DNA from: a virus
Reading direction: 5' to 3' (one strand)
Virus record (IMG/VR): IMGVR_UViG_3300044731_000682
Coordinates: 1 to 42,555 of that record
Length of the DNA stretch: 42,555 nucleotides
Below are positions 29,749 to 38,096 of this stretch, one piece after another. The notes below the pieces were generated by a model. The model was not told the DNA's origin, did no database searches, and saw nothing but the letters and a program-made list of their open reading frames with translations. The translations under genes and the position numbers were made by a program. Each line of letters starts with the position of its first letter. The first letter of the stretch is position 1.

Positions 29749-30345
29749 CTAGGTCGAGCCCGCGTCGGTGGTCGAGGTGTCGGATGTGCTCGCTGCGGGG
29801 GAGTCCACACGGGACAGGGACTGCACCACCAGCTCGTGCACCGAGGTAGCCGGAAGCGGTGCACAAACCGCGACGAAAGGGCCGATTTTGCTCCGCGCAT
29901 ATGCGACCGCGCCGATTTCATAAATCGCGTGAATGCCCACAATCTGAGCAATGTAATTCACCCCATCACCGTCGAGCATGGGACGTCCGTCCGCGTTCTC
30001 GCGTGGAAAGATCGCCTCCGTCCTCCAACCCAGCGGCGGCGACACCTCCGCGCGCACCAGCGCGTAGCTGATGGCGCGCAGCCACCGCGCCTCCGCAGTC
30101 TGTAACGAGTCGCACTGCGCGCGCTCGTAGACGTGAAGCGGCCGCAGCACGAAGACGCTCGCTCGCTTGCCGGGAACGAAACGCAGCAATCTCGTGTCGC
30201 GCGAGCCGTACACGACGTCACTCATGCGCTCGCCAGTCGCGCCGAAATGCGTGTCGAAGTCACGGCCCATCGCAGCGCGGTCGATTGCTGGGTCGAAACT
30301 GACGTAGCACTCGAGGTGCTTCGTCGGGTCTGTCTCGTGCGTCAT
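29749..30345 (-). CDS. Putative tail assembly chaperone
   Basis: This 198-residue protein begins MTHETDPTKHLECYVSFDPA, with GGAGG upstream. It lies between the major tail protein and the tape measure, where tail assembly chaperones are coded. The main part is alpha/beta (LLRFVPGKRASVFVLRPLHV and ARWLRAISYALVRAEVSPPL) and the end is Ser/Thr/Asp-rich. Sequence alone does not give a known name, so the call rests on position. Confidence 0.65.
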   Translation of the reverse strand: MTHETDPTKHLECYVSFDPAIDRAAMGRDFDTHFGATGERMSDVVYGSRDTRLLRFVPGKRASVFVLRPLHVYERAQCDSLQTAEARWLRAISYALVRAEVSPPLGWRTEAIFPRENADGRPMLDGDGVNYIAQIVGIHAIYEIGAVAYARSKIGPFVAVCAPLPATSVHELVVQSLSRVDSPAASTSDTSTTDAGST

Positions 30346-30383
30346 GCGGTGCGCCTCCTCAAGCGCCGCGCGACGATAGCACG

Positions 30384-31646
30384 TCAGAAGACGTGGATGC
30401 GGAACGCGCTGCGCTGGTTGTCGGTGCTAGGCGATGCGATAGCCTCGTCGTTGCGACCGGCCCACGACACGAGGAGGCCGTACAGGTCATTCGCAGGCGT
30501 GCGCGGCGGCACCACCGACAGCTGAATCGTCGGCGCGCTGAGCAGCACGATTCCAGCGGTCGTCATGCCGACTTGCTGAAACAAGCTGAGGTCCGTGCGA
30601 TTCGTGTCGGCCGTGATCCAGTTCGTAGCCGTGTCGTCGTAGACCTGCACTTGCCCGGTGATTGCGCGACCGCGCGCGCGCTTCCATCCGATGATGCCCG
30701 AATCTCCGGGGCCCTCTGGCGACGTCACGGGGAGGTTCGCCATCCCCGGCGTCCACGTCGAGCTGCTGTGCGAGACGACGTTGCGCGTCTGCGTGCTCGT
30801 GATGGTGCCCGTGCCGAGGATGAGCTCGCTCGTCATGTGCGCAATCGGAGAGAAATCCGTGATCGTCGCAGCGCTCAGCGAGAACGACGACGAGCGCACC
30901 CACGACGCACCGGTCAGCTGAGTCGACAGCTTCGCGATCTGCCCCTGCGTGATATCGATCGACATCGTGCCCTGCATCCCAAGGCCGACGTACTCATCGC
31001 CGCTCTCTTGACCCTCGACGATGAATTGCAGCGTCGAAAGAAAGCCCGCGATGTTGTTCGTCAGGCCGAACGTCGTGGCCCAGTAAACAGCCGCGCCCGC
31101 TTGCGGAGCCGTGCTGTGCGCGACCTTTGGAACGACTGCGTTAGCCGTGACGCTCAGGATTTCGCGCGCTTCGATCAGGCCACTTGGCAGCACGACGGCG
31201 TAAGCGCCACCGGGCGCGCCGAGCGTGTTGCCGTGGCCCGCGGTCACGTTGACGCTGGACGTGGTCGAGCCAGCCGTGACAGCCGTTGCGCTTGCCTGCG
31301 GAGTGCCCTGATACGCAGCGCCCATCAGCGCCGACAGCAGACGACCAAGCGCCCACGTCGTGGACCATGCGTTGTTGCCGTCCTGCGGCGCACCCGTGCC
31401 CGCGAGGTACGTCGTCAGCGCCAGCGTCGAAGACTTCTTCGCGAGCACCATCTTCGAGTTCGTGTAGCTGTGCAGGTATTGCTGCTGCAGCTCAGGCTCA
31501 AGATGGTCGGTGAGTGGAACGAAAGTGCCGCTATTCTCCACCACGGGCAGGTCGAGGAAGTTCGCGAGCGTGCCTGTCTCGTCGACGGCAAATGCCGCTT
31601 CGGCTGCGATTCTCGTGCGGCCAAGCGCTGAAACTTGAACGGTCAT
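30384..31646 (-). CDS. Major tail tube protein
   Basis: This 420-residue protein begins MTVQVSALGRTRIAAEAAFA. It has the Gly/Thr/Ser-rich, beta-strand composition of tail tube proteins, with the tube-like segments EYVGLGMQGTMSIDITQGQI, then AKLSTQLTGASWV and GWKRARGRAITGQVQVYDD. It lies upstream of the chaperone and tape-measure genes and downstream of connector genes. AAGGAG precedes the ATG. It is longer than many tube proteins, so it may carry an extra decorating domain. Confidence 0.75.
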   Translation of the reverse strand: MTVQVSALGRTRIAAEAAFAVDETGTLANFLDLPVVENSGTFVPLTDHLEPELQQQYLHSYTNSKMVLAKKSSTLALTTYLAGTGAPQDGNNAWSTTWALGRLLSALMGAAYQGTPQASATAVTAGSTTSSVNVTAGHGNTLGAPGGAYAVVLPSGLIEAREILSVTANAVVPKVAHSTAPQAGAAVYWATTFGLTNNIAGFLSTLQFIVEGQESGDEYVGLGMQGTMSIDITQGQIAKLSTQLTGASWVRSSSFSLSAATITDFSPIAHMTSELILGTGTITSTQTRNVVSHSSSTWTPGMANLPVTSPEGPGDSGIIGWKRARGRAITGQVQVYDDTATNWITADTNRTDLSLFQQVGMTTAGIVLLSAPTIQLSVVPPRTPANDLYGLLVSWAGRNDEAIASPSTDNQRSAFRIHVF

Positions 31647-31658
31647 GTGAATCTCTCC

Positions 31659-32201
31659 TTACGCGACTGCCGATGCCGTGAGCACCGTGCCGCTGAATCG
31701 CTGCTCGAGCTGATAAAGGCCACCGCCTTCGGTCTGCCCAGACCGCGGCGCATCATCGCGCAGGACCGTCGTGCCCTGCCACGCGAGCACGCCGGAAACG
31801 ATGCCGGTGGCGGTGCCCGCAAACGTCGTCGCGAGCTTGCCGGGCCACGCGTACGCCTGCGCGACGAGGTCGCTGGCTGCTGCCGCCGCGGCCTTCACGG
31901 CCTGATAGTCGACCGCAAACAGCGTCTGCGAGTCGAGCAGATAGGTATAGGTCAGCGTGACCTCGAGGCCGCGGAACCACTGGTTGACGGGCTGCTGCGG
32001 CCTGTCGGGCGAGACTGGATACGCGACCGCGATCTCAACACGCGGCGTCGCCGTCGTGCGCATCGAGAGCGTCATGTCGTCAGCGCCACCCGCGATATCG
32101 CAGGACAGCAGGCCAACGGGCACGGCGCGCACACCCGCGATCTTGCCCTCGATCACCTCGCGCAGCGCGGTGCGGATGGCGACGTCATCGACAGCAGCCA
32201 T
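31659..32201 (-). CDS. Putative tail terminator/completion protein
   Basis: This 180-residue protein begins MAAVDDVAIRTALREVIEGK. It has an alpha/beta arrangement (VEIAVAYPVSPDRPQQPVNQ and LEVTLTYTYLLDSQTLFAVD) and lies between the gpG-like gene and the major tail protein, where tail terminators are usually coded. The start shares a base with the upstream TAA (TAATG). The function is from position. Confidence 0.65.
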   Translation of the reverse strand: MAAVDDVAIRTALREVIEGKIAGVRAVPVGLLSCDIAGGADDMTLSMRTTATPRVEIAVAYPVSPDRPQQPVNQWFRGLEVTLTYTYLLDSQTLFAVDYQAVKAAAAAASDLVAQAYAWPGKLATTFAGTATGIVSGVLAWQGTTVLRDDAPRSGQTEGGGLYQLEQRFSGTVLTASAVA

Positions 32202-32692
32202 TAGCGCACCTTCCCGTTCACGATGTAGTTGCCGACGCTCTTGAAGATGCGGTCGAACACGACGCCAGCTTGGCCAGTCTCGACCAGCTCGCCGTCGCGC
32301 GTGATCGGCAAAAACGGGCGAGCTGGAATATGCACTTGGCCATTTTTCTTCTTTGTCCCGAACTGCTGAAACCCCGCGTATTTCGCAGTCGCGAAGAAGA
32401 AGATGCTGCGCGCGCCGCTTGCGGTGTTCGTGCTTTTCTTGAGGTGGCCGCTGTCATTCAGTGGACTTGCTGAGTTCTTGCGCCGCTTTTCAATCGTCGC
32501 AGGAGCGAGCGGCAGCTTCCACGCCACGCCACCGGGCGAAACGTAGTTGTTGTACGGCATCGTTATCAGCCGCTTCACCGCTTCCGCACCGACCTTCATG
32601 GCGGGCGTCATGTCCTGCGTGCGCGCAGCCATCGCCGTGATTTTGCGATGCAAATCCTTCGGCGACTTGCCCGGTGGATAGCTGACAGCCAT
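32201..32692 (-). CDS. Virion morphogenesis protein (Mu gpG/phage_tail_S type)
   Basis: This 163-residue protein matches the virion morphogenesis family. A basic helical start (PKDLHRKITAMAARTQDMTP) is followed by LNDSGHLKKSTN, then YAGFQQFGTKKKNGQVHIPA and RPFLPI, which are the conserved SGxLxxS, YAxxxQFG and IPARPFL segments. Such proteins join head and tail or finish the tail. It is in the head-tail connector block. Confidence 0.85.
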   Translation of the reverse strand: MAVSYPPGKSPKDLHRKITAMAARTQDMTPAMKVGAEAVKRLITMPYNNYVSPGGVAWKLPLAPATIEKRRKNSASPLNDSGHLKKSTNTASGARSIFFFATAKYAGFQQFGTKKKNGQVHIPARPFLPITRDGELVETGQAGVVFDRIFKSVGNYIVNGKVR

Positions 32693-33156
32693 CAGAACAG
32701 GATGAGCGAGCGCGTCGAGAAGATGCGCTCGCTGCTTGTGAGTTCGGTGCCGTTGATGATGTCCGCGCCACCGTCGCCGCCGAGCGGGTCGCGCGACAGG
32801 CCTGGCAGGTCGAGCCGCACGCCATCGGTGGCGTAGATGCTTGACGGGTCAGGGATGGTCGCGACGATTTCCGCGGGGATGGTGACGCCGCGCGCGTAGA
32901 AGCTCGCGAGTTTCAGCCAGACGCCGAAGCTGATGAGCCGCAGCAGCTCAAAGGCGTCGCCGCTCGACGGCTGTTGCGGCGACAGCGTGACGCTCGAATA
33001 GCCGCCCTTCACGCACGCGCTGAGCACGACAGAGTCCGCGCTCGCGATGTACGCCGCGCGTGCACCGCTGTCGGTGGCGATGGCCGCGTACTGCGCAGGG
33101 CCACGCGTGCCGCCGCCCAGCATCGACTCGATGTACGCGTCCGTGAGCAGGGCCAT
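32692..33156 (-). CDS. Head-tail connector, Mu gp36-like position
   Basis: This 154-residue protein begins MALLTDAYIESMLGGGTRGP, with AAGGAGG before the ATG. An early helical part (YAAIATDSGARAAYIASADS) and the later helical segment (GDAFELLRLISFGVWLKLAS) fit the small helical head-completion proteins of the Mu gp36 type. I chose 33156, not an in-frame start at 33195, because of the strong ribosome site. Confidence 0.7.
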   Translation of the reverse strand: MALLTDAYIESMLGGGTRGPAQYAAIATDSGARAAYIASADSVVLSACVKGGYSSVTLSPQQPSSGDAFELLRLISFGVWLKLASFYARGVTIPAEIVATIPDPSSIYATDGVRLDLPGLSRDPLGGDGGADIINGTELTSSERIFSTRSLILF

Positions 33157-33157
33157 G

Positions 33158-33421
33158 TCACGCCTCCTTGCGTTGGAAATAGCCGGGTGCGTCACCCGAA
33201 GACGTGAGCGTAACGAACGTCATGCCGCTGGGCTTCGTGACGAGCACCCGCGTGAGGCCGGTGCCGTCCACGTCGAGGGTCTTCACCACAGCCTCGCAGA
33301 CCACGCCAGCGAAGGTCACGAAGCGCACGACTTCTCCGACAGCTAGCGGCCGCTGTAGCGCCTCTGCCGCGCTCGCAGACGCCTCCGCGTCGGCCTTAGC
33401 CTTGCGCTTCGCCCCAGCCAC
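33158..33421 (-). CDS. Small protein in connector block
   Basis: This 87-residue protein starts at a GTG at 33421, 1 nt after the upstream stop, with AGGGG nearby. A basic Lys/Ala-rich helix (AGAKRKAKADAEASASAAEA) is followed by a beta-rich part (GEVVRFVTFAGVVCEAVVKT and GLTRVLVTKPSGMTFV). It may be a head-tail joining or minor capsid protein. The exact function is unknown. Confidence 0.65.
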   Translation of the reverse strand: MAGAKRKAKADAEASASAAEALQRPLAVGEVVRFVTFAGVVCEAVVKTLDVDGTGLTRVLVTKPSGMTFVTLTSSGDAPGYFQRKEA

Positions 33422-33422
33422 G

Positions 33423-33971
33423 TCAGCGCCCCTGCCGCTGCGTCGCAGCGTCGAGCCGCGCGTTGATTTTCGCCAGCGCCTCGACGATGCCGCCGAGCAC
33501 CGCCGCGTCCGTGGTGGACGAGGTCGACGCCTGCGCCGCCGTCTGCGCGATGACGGCTGCACGCTTGCGCTCGTGCTCGAGCTCGATGGTGTCGAGCTCA
33601 CCGACGACCTCGACGCTCGTGAGCGGCAGCGGGTCGCGCAGCGTGATCGCGCGGAACTGCGACTCAGCCGACAGCGGGCACTCGCCCTCAGGCCGACGCG
33701 TTTCGGCAACCCACGCGGCGACATACTGCGGAAGGTTGGTCTTGCACGCGTCGTACTCAGCCTCGCGCGTCTCGAGCAGCTTCATCAGCTGCGGGAGGTC
33801 GCTGCGATAGATCTGAATCTCATGCGTGCCGCTCGCATATGCGCGGCCGTCGTTGAGCATCTGGCCCATGTGACCGGAGCGCACGGTGACGCGCACGAGC
33901 AGCCTCGCCTCTGGTCGAGCGTTGGCGGCGACGTGCCCGTAAGGCGTAACCGCATCGTATTGAAGTTCCAT
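33423..33971 (-). CDS. Hypothetical head protein
   Basis: This 182-residue protein begins MELQYDAVTPYGHVAANARP, with AGAGGAGAT before the ATG. The start is alpha/beta (EARLLVRVTVRSGHMGQMLN); the end is a helical acidic/basic region (LDTIELEHERKRAAVIAQTA). It is in the place of the Mu gp35 gene. No domain is recognised. Confidence 0.65.
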   Translation of the reverse strand: MELQYDAVTPYGHVAANARPEARLLVRVTVRSGHMGQMLNDGRAYASGTHEIQIYRSDLPQLMKLLETREAEYDACKTNLPQYVAAWVAETRRPEGECPLSAESQFRAITLRDPLPLTSVEVVGELDTIELEHERKRAAVIAQTAAQASTSSTTDAAVLGGIVEALAKINARLDAATQRQGR

Positions 33972-34109
33972 GACTCATCTCCTCTGATGACGCTGCGGTG
34001 TGCAGCGGGACCGTAGGCCGGAGTTGCACCGGCCGCGCGCGTGATGCGCGCTGCTGCTCGCACGGTTGTTGGTGACATGACCTCTCAGCGAGAAATCATG
34101 TCGAGGTCG
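33972..34109. other. Gap after the capsid gene with GC-rich hairpin
   Basis: This 138-base gap lies between the capsid and the 182-residue gene. GGCCGG (34016-34021) and CCGGCC (34029-34034) form a 6-bp hairpin. A T run does not follow, so it may be a processing or attenuation site and not a full terminator. A frame from ATG 34078 is open but its ribosome site is poorly spaced, so it is not called. Confidence 0.45.
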
Positions 34110-35081
34110 TCAAAGGATGCCACCATAGATGCACTGCCACATCCCGGCAGCGTACTGGCCGTCCGCGATCAAGCCGAAGGTCAGCGCGTCATTCTGCATG
34201 ACCGTGGGCGACGAGAGGTCGATGTCGAGCTGCTCGCGCGGCGCAGCGCCTTCCACAAAGAAAAGCGGCTTCGCCCCGCCGGGGCCTTCGCCAACCAGAT
34301 ACCAGTAGTCGTCCTGCGTGCCGACGAGGCGCGGATTGACGATGAGGTCAACGAGGCCGTTGTAGGCGTTGCTGACGCCAGCGCTCGCGACGACCGACGC
34401 AGCGGCCTCGAGGCCCGTTGCGGCGACGCTGCGACCACGGATGTCCATCTTCGTGATCTCCGCGCCGACGAGCCGATTCTTCGGGCCGACGACGAGGTAG
34501 CGCGGGACGATGCGGAACGGCTCGCCGTTCTCGCGCTGCAGCGACGTCATCGACGCGAACGCCGTGTCGAACGTCAGCGGCGAGAGCGCCGAGGTCGTCT
34601 TGTTCGACTGATTGCCCGAGGGGCCATTCGGGTGCGAGGTCGAGATGAGGTTGACGCCGTCGTAGCCGACGGGGCCATCGCCCGAGTTCAGGAACAGGCC
34701 GGTGTGCAGCACAAAGTCCTTGTAGCTCTGCGCCGCGCTCATGAACTTCCGCACGCGCGCCGCGACGATGCCGGTGCGGTCGTACTCCGCATCACGACGA
34801 CGCACCTTGAGCTGCACAGCCCACGACGTCAGCGCGACGTTGAGGCGGTACGCGCGCGACACGCCGGTCTGGCGCGCACCGGCGAACTCGAGCCAGTTGC
34901 CCAAGAAGTCCTCGAGGATGATAGACGTGGTCGTGCCGCCGTCCGCGGGGATCGTCTCGCAGATCGCGTTGACGAGGCCTTCGTCCGCAGAGGACGTGAA
35001 GAGCTCGTCGGCCATCGTGCGGAAGACCGTTGCTGCCGCGTCAATGGCAGTCTGATTAATGACGTGTGAAGAGTCAGCCAT
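34110..35081 (-). CDS. Major capsid protein (Mu gpT-like)
   Basis: This 323-residue protein forms the phage head shell. It begins MADSSHVINQTAIDAAATVF. The segment HTGLFLNSGDGPVGYDGVNL, then ISTSHPNG, resembles the FDGxxLFxxxH motif of Mu gpT-type capsids. FVEGAAPREQLDIDLSSPTV near the end also fits. It follows the protease/scaffold and decoration genes in Mu order. AGGAG lies before the ATG. Its length is close to gpT proteins. Confidence 0.85.
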   Translation of the reverse strand: MADSSHVINQTAIDAAATVFRTMADELFTSSADEGLVNAICETIPADGGTTTSIILEDFLGNWLEFAGARQTGVSRAYRLNVALTSWAVQLKVRRRDAEYDRTGIVAARVRKFMSAAQSYKDFVLHTGLFLNSGDGPVGYDGVNLISTSHPNGPSGNQSNKTTSALSPLTFDTAFASMTSLQRENGEPFRIVPRYLVVGPKNRLVGAEITKMDIRGRSVAATGLEAAASVVASAGVSNAYNGLVDLIVNPRLVGTQDDYWYLVGEGPGGAKPLFFVEGAAPREQLDIDLSSPTVMQNDALTFGLIADGQYAAGMWQCIYGGIL

Positions 35082-35120
35082 GTTGGAATCTCCTGTAAAT
35101 CGTTGGCGCTTAGAGCGCTA

Positions 35121-35543
35121 TCAAACCGTCGCCGCCGAGCGGATCTTGACCCACGCGGCCGTAGTGCCGACAGGCTGCACGATCTCGCCGACCTTGACGT
35201 CGTTAGTCGCGGCGGCAGCCGTGGTTACGAGGTCCGAGTCGAAGATCACGCACGCAGCGCCAGTGACGGCCGCAAGCGTCGCGTTCGCGCCGAGCAGCTC
35301 CTCGTGGCCGAACTTGACGTTGATGGTCGCGCCCGCGGCGGCAGACACAACCGTGTTGGTGGCGATGCCGACGAAGCCGCACGAAGCGGTGTCAGCGCCG
35401 GGAAGCGCGAGGCCGGTCGCGAGCGTCACCATCACGAGCGAGCCCTCGTAGATGGTCGTGCCGGTCGTGCAGGTGTACGTGGCGTAGGAAGCGAGAGCGT
35501 CGTTGCGCGTCTGACGCGCGGTCATTGCGGTGAGTGCAGCCAT
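35121..35543 (-). CDS. Capsid decoration-like protein
   Basis: This 140-residue protein begins MAALTAMTARQTRNDALASY, with AGGAGATTCAC before the ATG. Beta-rich segments (GSLVMVTLATGLALPGADTA and GATINVKFGHEELLGANATL) recall small DUF2190-like proteins often coded beside the capsid gene. A decorating role is inferred. The gap to the capsid gene has only a weak 5-bp hairpin (GCGCT/AGCGC). Confidence 0.7.
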   Translation of the reverse strand: MAALTAMTARQTRNDALASYATYTCTTGTTIYEGSLVMVTLATGLALPGADTASCGFVGIATNTVVSAAAGATINVKFGHEELLGANATLAAVTGAACVIFDSDLVTTAAAATNDVKVGEIVQPVGTTAAWVKIRSAATV

Positions 35544-35561
35544 TGTGAATCTCCTGAGTGA

Positions 35562-35577
35562 GCGTTGATATCAGCGC
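35562..35577. repeat. Near-perfect palindrome between scaffold and decoration genes
   Basis: GCGTTGATATCAGCGC is palindromic except for one pair. It lies just after the protease/scaffold stop. It may be a short hairpin that helps set different mRNA levels for the scaffold and the downstream capsid genes. Evidence is slight. Confidence 0.35.
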
Positions 35578-35580
35578 GCG

Positions 35581-37110
35581 TCAAGCGCCCGAGTTGTTGC
35601 GAGCCGCGTGCTTGCTGAGCATCACGGCGACGTGCTTCTTCGCGGCCTCGCCACGCAGGCCAGCGGCCTTGGCGTCAGCCTCGAAGATCTTGGCGATCGG
35701 GTCTTGCGACGCCGACAGCGCGAGGGTGTTCGTCGGGGCCTTCGGGCCAGTGACGAGCGAGCCGACGGGCGGCTGCGCGGTCGCGGGAAGCGCCGAGTAA
35801 ATATCAAGCGCGATCTGCTCCGACTGCTGCGACGCCGTCACGAACGCGGCGCGCTGCGCCTCGGTGACGCGGCCTTCGCTGAGCAGGCGCGAGAACGACG
35901 CGTCGATGCGCGCGGTGCGCTCGAGGGCGACGCGCTGCTCGCGCTCCTTGCTGAGCTCCGCGACCTGCGCCTGCAAGGCCTTCACGGTCGCCGCGAGCTC
36001 GACGGCGCGGGCCTTGTGCGCGCTGAGCTCGACGCTCGTGCGCGAAAGCTGAGCGTTGGCGTCGGCCGTCATGCCGCTCACCGGGCCAGCGACCAGCATC
36101 GCCGCAAGCTGGTCGAGCTTCTCGGTGACTGCCGCGAGCACGCCAGCCTCGTCCATGCCCGTGGCTTCCACGAGCTTCGACAGCACCATCGTCGCAGCGG
36201 CCTCGCTGGCCTCTTCGACAAGCTCCTCAGTCTCGGGCATCCCCTCCGCGACGGCCTCTTCGACCATGGCGACGTCGTCCTGAAGCGCGATGCCCGAAAG
36301 ACGCCGGATGCCCTGCGCGATGCGCGAAAGCTCCTTGAGCTTCTTCTCGTTCATCGCCGCGTCGACAACTTCCTCCGTGATCGTCGCAGCGGGCATGGCC
36401 TCCTCGGCCATCGCGCCCGCAAGCGCCACAAGCGCGTCAAACGCCTTCTTCATTTTCTCCGGCGTCGCGTCTTTCTTGAGACCGAGCGCCGTCGCGATTG
36501 CCATCAAAACCTTCGTGGGATCCATTGCGAGACTCCTTGTTGACCTCCGCGACGGAGTCCCGACGCGGGAGAGAGTGATGGGCGTCATGCCCGGTAGAAA
36601 CGGTGACGGCGTGAGGCCGAGCTCGTACAGCTCAGCGAGGCCAGCGACCTCGCCAGTCGCGCGGTCAATCGGCGCGAAGTCAACAACGACTGAGCAGAAG
36701 CGCTGCGCGCCCGACGCGATGCGCTTGGCGGCGTCGTCAGTCCACTCGACGTAGCCCCACAGCTCGCAGCCCGTCGCGCCGTCGCGCACCTCGAGCGCCT
36801 GAATCCAGCCAGCCGCGTCGATGGGCACGCCCATGTCGTGGCGCGGGTGGCCCCAGAGCACGGGCACCGGCTGCTCGCCTGCGTCGTAGAGGCGTTTGAT
36901 GTCGCCGAAGACTTCGCGCGTGAATGCAAACGGCCCAGCTGGGTGGCCGTTCCACTCGCTCTCGTAGGCCATCTCAACCCACGAGCACTGAGCGTTGGCG
37001 AGCAGCGGTGCCTTCATGGTGGGCTGCGCGGCGACGTCAGCGAACGCGCCGAGCGTGGCGCGCAGCGCGAGCTTGCGTGAGCCGTCGAAGGCTGTTGCGG
37101 TAGATGCCAT
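35581..37110 (-). CDS. Head maturation protease with scaffold domain (Mu gpI-like)
   Basis: This 509-residue protein starts at ATG 37110, sharing a base with the upstream TAA. The first 200 residues match phage head protease genes of the Mu gpI type (WNGHPAGPFAFTREVFGDIK, VPVLWGHPRHDMGVPIDAAG and LYELGLTPSPFLPGMTPI). The remainder is a helical, acidic then charged scaffold-like region (KLKELSRIAQGIRRLSGIAL and VELSAHKARAVELAATVKAL). In Mu a nested gene makes the scaffold from the 3' half of the protease gene; here the ATG of MDPTKVLMAIATALG is a candidate internal start (36523). The protein would cut itself, the scaffold and possibly the capsid. Confidence 0.82.
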   Translation of the reverse strand: MASTATAFDGSRKLALRATLGAFADVAAQPTMKAPLLANAQCSWVEMAYESEWNGHPAGPFAFTREVFGDIKRLYDAGEQPVPVLWGHPRHDMGVPIDAAGWIQALEVRDGATGCELWGYVEWTDDAAKRIASGAQRFCSVVVDFAPIDRATGEVAGLAELYELGLTPSPFLPGMTPITLSRVGTPSRRSTRSLAMDPTKVLMAIATALGLKKDATPEKMKKAFDALVALAGAMAEEAMPAATITEEVVDAAMNEKKLKELSRIAQGIRRLSGIALQDDVAMVEEAVAEGMPETEELVEEASEAAATMVLSKLVEATGMDEAGVLAAVTEKLDQLAAMLVAGPVSGMTADANAQLSRTSVELSAHKARAVELAATVKALQAQVAELSKEREQRVALERTARIDASFSRLLSEGRVTEAQRAAFVTASQQSEQIALDIYSALPATAQPPVGSLVTGPKAPTNTLALSASQDPIAKIFEADAKAAGLRGEAAKKHVAVMLSKHAARNNSGA

Positions 37111-38096
37111 TATGACCTCACAAAAGACGATGCGCCGAAGCCGGGCGTCAGCATGAATCCCGATGGGATGCTGGTGATGACCTGCAAGCCCTCGTCGCGG
37201 AGTTCTTCTTCCGACAGCGTCGTGATGACGCAGCGACACTGGAATCCGGCAGGCGGCGAGATGTTCGCGAACGACGAATCATCAGCGCGCCAAACCTTGC
37301 GATTCATCGGCGCGTGCTCAGCGCGCACGCGATTGTCCTGCGCCGTGAGCCACTGCCTATACGGGCGAGCCTCGAGGACGTCGGGGTCATTCATTTGCGT
37401 CCAGCGTCCCGCGCCATACGCGCTTGCGACGTTGGTCCTGTAGACGTTCTCAAGGTAACTGGGATCCTGCGGCGCAATGCCGAGCGTGATGGTCTGGTCT
37501 TCCATCGCGCGTCGGAAGTCGCGCAGCGTGTTGCCTTCTTCGAGCGTGCGCTGTAGCTCCTCGACGGCGCGTCGCGAGATGACGTCGAGCTGCTCGTCGG
37601 TGGCCAGCGCAGCGCGACGGCGATACGCGCGCAGCACAAACTCGAGGATGTCGGGGTCACCGCCGCGCTCGCGCCAGAAGGCCACCGCTTCCGAAAATGG
37701 CATCTTCAAGAACGCGGGCCGCAAGTCGACCGCGAGCTGCCGTTGCGCGCCCTGCGGGTCGAGCTCCACGAGGCGCACGAACATCTGGCCTGCGAGGTCG
37801 GATTTCACCGACGCTTCGTAAATCAGCCGCTCAAGTTCCGGCGTGCCCTTGAACGCGGCGACGGCCTCTTCGATAGCGCTCGCGCCACCGGCCGACGCGA
37901 CGGCGATGGCCTCGCGTACCGGCGTGAACGCGACGACGCCCTCAAGCGTAGTCTCCGCGGCGACGACGTACGGTCGCCCGATTACTGCCTGTACGCGCGC
38001 CTTGTCCGCGGGGTCGCTGAGAGCGAGGACGTCCGCGAAGTCGCCGACGTCATCGACAGCGCTGGCATCCCATGCGCCGAGCCCGGCGACGTCGAG
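37110..38096 (-). CDS. Minor head protein (MuF/SPP1 gp7-like), read by -1 frameshift
   Basis: The 3' part is a clear MuF domain: PFSEAVAFWRERGG, then ENVYRTNVASAYGAGRW, RPYRQWLTAQDNRVRAEHAP and ISPPAGFQCRCVITTLS. In the same frame, the stretch upstream of the only acceptable start (GTG 37808) stays open and looks coding (ARVQAVIGRPYVVAAETTLE, EGVVAFTPVREAIAVASAGG and ELERLIYEASV), with no ATG, GTG or TTG back to a stop at 38130. No ribosome site precedes GTG 37808. A -1 slip at 38096-38102 in the portal gene enters this frame exactly. The portal-MuF fusion would be about 795 residues (467 portal plus 328). A sequence error that dropped one base is the alternative. Confidence 0.8.
   Translation of the reverse strand, partial: LDVAGLGAWDASAVDDVGDFADVLALSDPADKARVQAVIGRPYVVAAETTLEGVVAFTPVREAIAVASAGGASAIEEAVAAFKGTPELERLIYEASVKSDLAGQMFVRLVELDPQGAQRQLAVDLRPAFLKMPFSEAVAFWRERGGDPDILEFVLRAYRRRAALATDEQLDVISRRAVEELQRTLEEGNTLRDFRRAMEDQTITLGIAPQDPSYLENVYRTNVASAYGAGRWTQMNDPDVLEARPYRQWLTAQDNRVRAEHAPMNRKVWRADDSSFANISPPAGFQCRCVITTLSEEELRDEGLQVITSIPSGFMLTPGFGASSFVRS

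Noticed and set aside
29749-29866. Possible -1 frameshift joining the two tail chaperone genes (lambda G/GT style)
   Set aside because: The downstream frame does overlap the end of the first gene in -1 phase, but the only C-rich run (TCC CCC) is not a canonical heptamer because TCC would have to re-pair with CTC. The second gene has its own good ribosome site at GTG 29728. A non-standard slip cannot be excluded.
30393-31631. 412-residue plus-strand open frame
   Set aside because: Antisense shadow of the major tail protein gene; Arg-rich composition and no recognisable motif.
34041-35069. 342-residue plus-strand open frame
   Set aside because: Antisense shadow of the capsid gene, which is clearly identified on the other strand.
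37808-37810. GTG 37808 as the normal start of the minor head gene
   Set aside because: No ribosome site precedes it and the same frame upstream has strong coding character back to the slippery site. It may still give a minor product.
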